Notes under the pieces: model-generated
The model's database searches: none
What the model was told of the DNA's origin: nothing
The model's input: only the letters and a program-made list of their open reading frames with translations
Position numbers and translations under genes: made by a program
In this document: one piece after another, positions 61,388 to 64,000 of the stretch
Layout of the letters: each line of letters begins with the position of its first letter
Numbering within the stretch: the first letter of the stretch is position 1
Assembly (NCBI RefSeq): GCF_003944705.1
Contig: NZ_RWIS01000004.1
Coordinates: forward strand, 124,001 to 188,000
Length of the DNA: 64,000 nucleotides
Source: Hymenobacter metallilatus
GTDB lineage: Bacteria > Bacteroidota > Bacteroidia > Cytophagales > Hymenobacteraceae
Direction of reading: 5' to 3'

Positions 61388-62461
61388 TTACTCGCCGCCG
61401 GGTTTGGGCAGCGGGGTGTTGATGGCGGCCGGCACCCCAAAGTTGGGGGTACCATCGGGGTTCCAGCTGAAGCGCTGCATACGCGGGTTGCGCTTTTCCA
61501 CGCAGCCTTCATTGGGGTTGGAGTTGGCGTGGTAGAGAATCCAGTCTTCCTGCCCGTCTTTGGAGCGGAAAAACGAGTTGTGGCCGGTAGCGTAGGCCCG
61601 GTTGGCGGGGCTCTGCGCGAAAACCGGCGTGGTCGATTTAGTCCAGGAGGCGGGCAGCATGGGGTCGGCGGTGCTGCTGGCCGTGAGCATACCCAGGGCA
61701 TACTGGTCGGTGCCGCAGAAGCTGGCCGAGTATACCAGAAAGGTTTTGGTGCCGCGCTTAAGAATTTCCGGTCCCTCGTTCACGTAGGGCGGGCCCACGG
61801 TTTCCCAGTTATACTCGGGGTGGGAAAGCTCCACCCGGGGTCCAACCAGCGTCCAGGGGTTGCTCATGGCGGAAATGTACAGGCGCTGCACCCCATCAAT
61901 GCCATTATGCCCCGACCAGATGAAATAGCGCCGGTTGTTCTGCTCCAGCACCGTCCCGTCAATGGCCCAGAAATCGGCTGAGGGGCTGAACAGGCGGCCT
62001 TTGTCGGTCCAGGTACCGGTGGTGGGGTCGGCGGCCGGGTTTTCCAGCACCCAGGTGCGCTGCTGGCCCAGATTGGTACCCTCCGGCCCGGCCGAGTAGT
62101 AGATGTACCACTTGCCATCCAAAAAATACAGCTCCGGGGCCCACAGGTTGCCCGAGGCCGGACCACTGGGCGGGGGCGTCCAGGCCAGCACGCTGGAGGT
62201 TTGCCCCAACTCCGACATACGATTGGTTTTCCAGATGCGCAGGTTGGTATTGGTGGTGTGCATATAGTAGTACACGCCATCCTTCTGGTACACCCAAGGG
62301 TCGGGGCCGGAAGGGAGCAGGGGGTTGGTAAACGTAGTGCCGGCGGGCGGCCCTACCGGGGGTGCGGGGTCGGAGCCGGAAGCTGATTTCTTGCAGCTCA
62401 GCAACCCCAGCCACAGCATGAGTACCACCGCGCGCCCGGTAGCCGGTTGTATCCACTTCAT
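61388..62461 (-). CDS. GH43 lipoprotein, predicted alpha-L-arabinofuranosidase
   Basis: The 357-residue protein starts at ATG 62461 with a lipoprotein signal (LMLWLGLLSCKKSASG), so the mature chain sits on a membrane. The GH43 propeller shows SGPDPWVYQKDGVYYYMHTT, WAPELYFLDGKWYIYYSAGP, FWAIDGTVLEQNNRRYFIWS and acid residue in VNEGPEILKRG. Substrate is inferred from its place between SusD and the arabinanase gene. It resembles exo-acting GH43 alpha-arabinofuranosidases. A T-rich terminator separates it from susD. Confidence 0.9.
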   Translation of the reverse strand: MKWIQPATGRAVVLMLWLGLLSCKKSASGSDPAPPVGPPAGTTFTNPLLPSGPDPWVYQKDGVYYYMHTTNTNLRIWKTNRMSELGQTSSVLAWTPPPSGPASGNLWAPELYFLDGKWYIYYSAGPEGTNLGQQRTWVLENPAADPTTGTWTDKGRLFSPSADFWAIDGTVLEQNNRRYFIWSGHNGIDGVQRLYISAMSNPWTLVGPRVELSHPEYNWETVGPPYVNEGPEILKRGTKTFLVYSASFCGTDQYALGMLTASSTADPMLPASWTKSTTPVFAQSPANRAYATGHNSFFRSKDGQEDWILYHANSNPNEGCVEKRNPRMQRFSWNPDGTPNFGVPAAINTPLPKPGGE

Positions 62462-62499
62462 AGCCCCCGGGATAAAATTCACTGACATGCGGCAGGACG

Positions 62500-62545
62500 A
62501 GTAAAAAACAAGCCGTCGTTTCGGGCCAAAGCCTGAAACGACGGC
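62500..62545 (-). terminator. intrinsic terminator after the susD-like gene
   Basis: The 11-bp stem GCCGTCGTTTC (62512-62522) / GAAACGACGGC (62535-62545) is followed, read on the minus strand, by TTGTTTTTTACT. It would end the SusD transcript just before the GH43 gene. Confidence 0.85.
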
Positions 62546-62554
62546 CAGTTCAGA

Positions 62555-64000
62555 TTAATAACCAGGATTCTGACGGATGTTGGGGTCAATATCAATGTCG
62601 CGCTGCGGAATGGGCAGCAGCTTCGATACGCCCAACCGGAAGTTGGTAAAGTCCGTGTCGCGGGTTCTGAGCTCGTTGATGCCGGCCTGGTCGTCCATCA
62701 GGCCCCAGCGCAGAATATCAAACCAGCGGGTGCCTTCACCGGCCAGCTCCCGGGCCCGCTCCATCCGGATCATCTGCCGCAGTTGGGTCTGGGTATAGGT
62801 GCCGGTCAGGGGTGCCAGGTTAACGGAAGGACGGGTGCGCACCTGGTTGATCAGGGGCAGCGCCGTGCTCATCTGGCCCAGCTCAGTCAGGGCTTCGGCC
62901 TGCATCAGCAGCACATCGGCGTAGCGGATTACGCGGTGATTGATGCCGGAAGTAAAATTCTCGTCGGTTCGGGTCCGGTCGTTGAGGTACTTGCGCCAGT
63001 ACTGCTGGGTGGGGTTCCAACCCCATTGCCCGAAGGTTTTGCCATAGAAGCGGTCCGGGTTGCCCGAGTGAATGATGCAGATGTCGCGGCGGGGGTCAAT
63101 CAGGTGGCGCTTGGTACTGCCCGGCGCAAAGTTCAGGGTTGAGTCGGTGTAGGCATCCAGCAGCCAGCGGCGGGGCTGCACGTCGGCGAAGGTGGCGCCG
63201 GGAGGGCCGAAGAAGTTGGGCCGGTCGTGGCTTTCCGAGGACGAGGCGTTGTCCTGCCCCTGCCCTACCTCCAGCACCGAGCCCGTAAACTGCACCTCAA
63301 ACACCGATTCCCGGTTGTTTTCGTTTACATCGGTAAAGTTGTCCAGGTAATTGGGTACCAGCGCGTACTGTCCCGAGCTGATGATCTGGGCGAACAGAGC
63401 CGAGGCCTCGGCCCATTTGCGCTGCTGCATGTACACCTTAGCCAGCAGGGCCTGCGCCGAGCCTTTGGTCGCCCGGCCCTTGTCGGCATCCCCGTAGGAG
63501 AGTGGCAGATCGGCAATGGCCGCCTGTAGGTCGTTGATTATCTGGGCCTCTACCTGGGCGGGTGTGGCCTGCCCCACGCGGGTGGTTACCACAGGTTCTT
63601 CTATAATCAGCGGAACATTGCCGAAGAAGTACACCAGATCAAAGTACGACAGGGCCCGCACAAACTTCGCCTCGGCAATGAGGCGGCGCTTCAGGGGCTC
63701 GTCCATTTGAATGGCTGGTACGCGGGTAGTTACCTGATTCGTGCGGAAAATGGTGCGGTAGTAGTCGTTCCAGGCAAAGGACGAAATGAAGAAGTTGTTA
63801 TCCGGCGTCACGAAGCGCGTGAAGTTGGCCAGCTCCACAAACGGGCTCTGGCTGTAGGATTCGTCGGAGCGGTGGGCCATAAAGTGCCAGCTGCGGTAGT
63901 AGCAGGCAAACTGCTGCAGCCCCGAGTAGCAGGCGTATACTGACTTTACGGCGTCGTCCTGGGTTTTCCAGAACTGGGCCGTGGAGGGTGCATTGGGGTT
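62555..64000 (-). CDS. SusD/RagB-family outer-membrane nutrient-binding lipoprotein, N-terminus beyond the window
   Basis: The visible 481 codons lack only the signal peptide and first residues. From the right edge the chain reads NPNAPSTAQFWKTQDDAVKS, VYACYSGLQQFACYYRSWHF. It continues with RLIAEAKFVRALSYFDLVYF, the RATKGSAQALLAKVYMQQ helices, and the C-terminal RMERARELAGEGTRWFDILR, all SusD signatures. SusD lids cover SusC TonB-dependent transporters that import oligosaccharides. The susC gene is expected just outside the right edge. With the adjacent GH43 genes this marks a polysaccharide utilisation locus. Confidence 0.95.
   Translation of the reverse strand, partial: NPNAPSTAQFWKTQDDAVKSVYACYSGLQQFACYYRSWHFMAHRSDESYSQSPFVELANFTRFVTPDNNFFISSFAWNDYYRTIFRTNQVTTRVPAIQMDEPLKRRLIAEAKFVRALSYFDLVYFFGNVPLIIEEPVVTTRVGQATPAQVEAQIINDLQAAIADLPLSYGDADKGRATKGSAQALLAKVYMQQRKWAEASALFAQIISSGQYALVPNYLDNFTDVNENNRESVFEVQFTGSVLEVGQGQDNASSSESHDRPNFFGPPGATFADVQPRRWLLDAYTDSTLNFAPGSTKRHLIDPRRDICIIHSGNPDRFYGKTFGQWGWNPTQQYWRKYLNDRTRTDENFTSGINHRVIRYADVLLMQAEALTELGQMSTALPLINQVRTRPSVNLAPLTGTYTQTQLRQMIRMERARELAGEGTRWFDILRWGLMDDQAGINELRTRDTDFTNFRLGVSKLLPIPQRDIDIDPNIRQNPGY

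Overview
By eye the window is about 63-65% GC. It looks like a chromosomal segment of a Bacteroidota of the Hymenobacteraceae type (Hymenobacter or a close relative). The supporting signs are a SusD-family lipoprotein, C-terminal type IX secretion sorting domains on secreted glycosidases, Bacteroidota-style promoter elements (TAnnTTTG), weak Shine-Dalgarno signals, lipoprotein signal peptides and the families present. No rRNA, tRNA, CRISPR array or prophage was seen.

Region 1 (1-19,300) is mostly household and accessory DNA. It holds a partial ECF sigma factor, a succinate-semialdehyde-type dehydrogenase, a DUF2236 oxygenase-like protein, a YdcF-like membrane protein, a thioredoxin-like protein and a DUF885 lipoprotein. 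Next come a large single-chain type IIG restriction-modification enzyme with an AT-rich specificity domain, a lactonase, a REP-associated tyrosine transposase (RAYT) bracketed by REP-type palindromes, a secreted nuclease, an MFS transporter, an AI-2E-family transporter and a glutathione peroxidase. Two roughly 180-bp MITE-like inverted repeats, at least twelve REP units and other dispersed palindromes fill the spacers.

Region 2 (19,350-35,850) is the first half of an arabinan / arabinose-polymer utilisation locus. It contains a GH51 arabinofuranosidase, kduD and kduI for pectin-derived uronates, a LacI-family regulator, and a divergent operon-like run of GH51, GH43, GH43, transketolase, transaldolase and a HAD sugar phosphatase. 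A CBS/nucleotidyltransferase protein and a DnaQ-type exonuclease sit upstream of the same regulator.

Region 3 (35,850-45,950) carries signalling and secreted proteins. These are a secreted DUF6799 + Ppx/GppA-like actin-fold fusion, a small uncharacterised protein, a multi-PAS hybrid kinase (HK-REC-HPt), a LytTR response regulator, two small secreted proteins, an alpha/beta-hydrolase that lacks its nucleophile, and a REC-only regulator. A GGCATTC direct repeat with 21-bp period upstream of the actin-fold fusion resembles LytTR-regulator sites.

Region 4 (45,970-64,000, all minus strand) is the second half of the sugar locus. Read in the direction of transcription it encodes SusD (cut by the window end), a GH43 lipoprotein, a GH43-ricin-T9SS enzyme, aldose 1-epimerase, araB, araD, araA, an SSS sugar symporter, a second GH43-ricin-T9SS enzyme, a GH27 enzyme that may be a beta-L-arabinopyranosidase, and a GH127 beta-L-arabinofuranosidase.

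The parts form one pathway. Surface and periplasmic GH43/GH51/GH127/GH27 enzymes release L-arabinose, the SSS symporter imports it, and GalM/AraA/AraB/AraD convert it to D-xylulose-5-phosphate. Transketolase and transaldolase then feed the pentose phosphate pathway. Six near-palindromic sites with core ACACAATCGTTTGTGT, or degenerate versions of it, lie in front of these units and of the LacI gene itself. They define a probable regulon with autoregulation.
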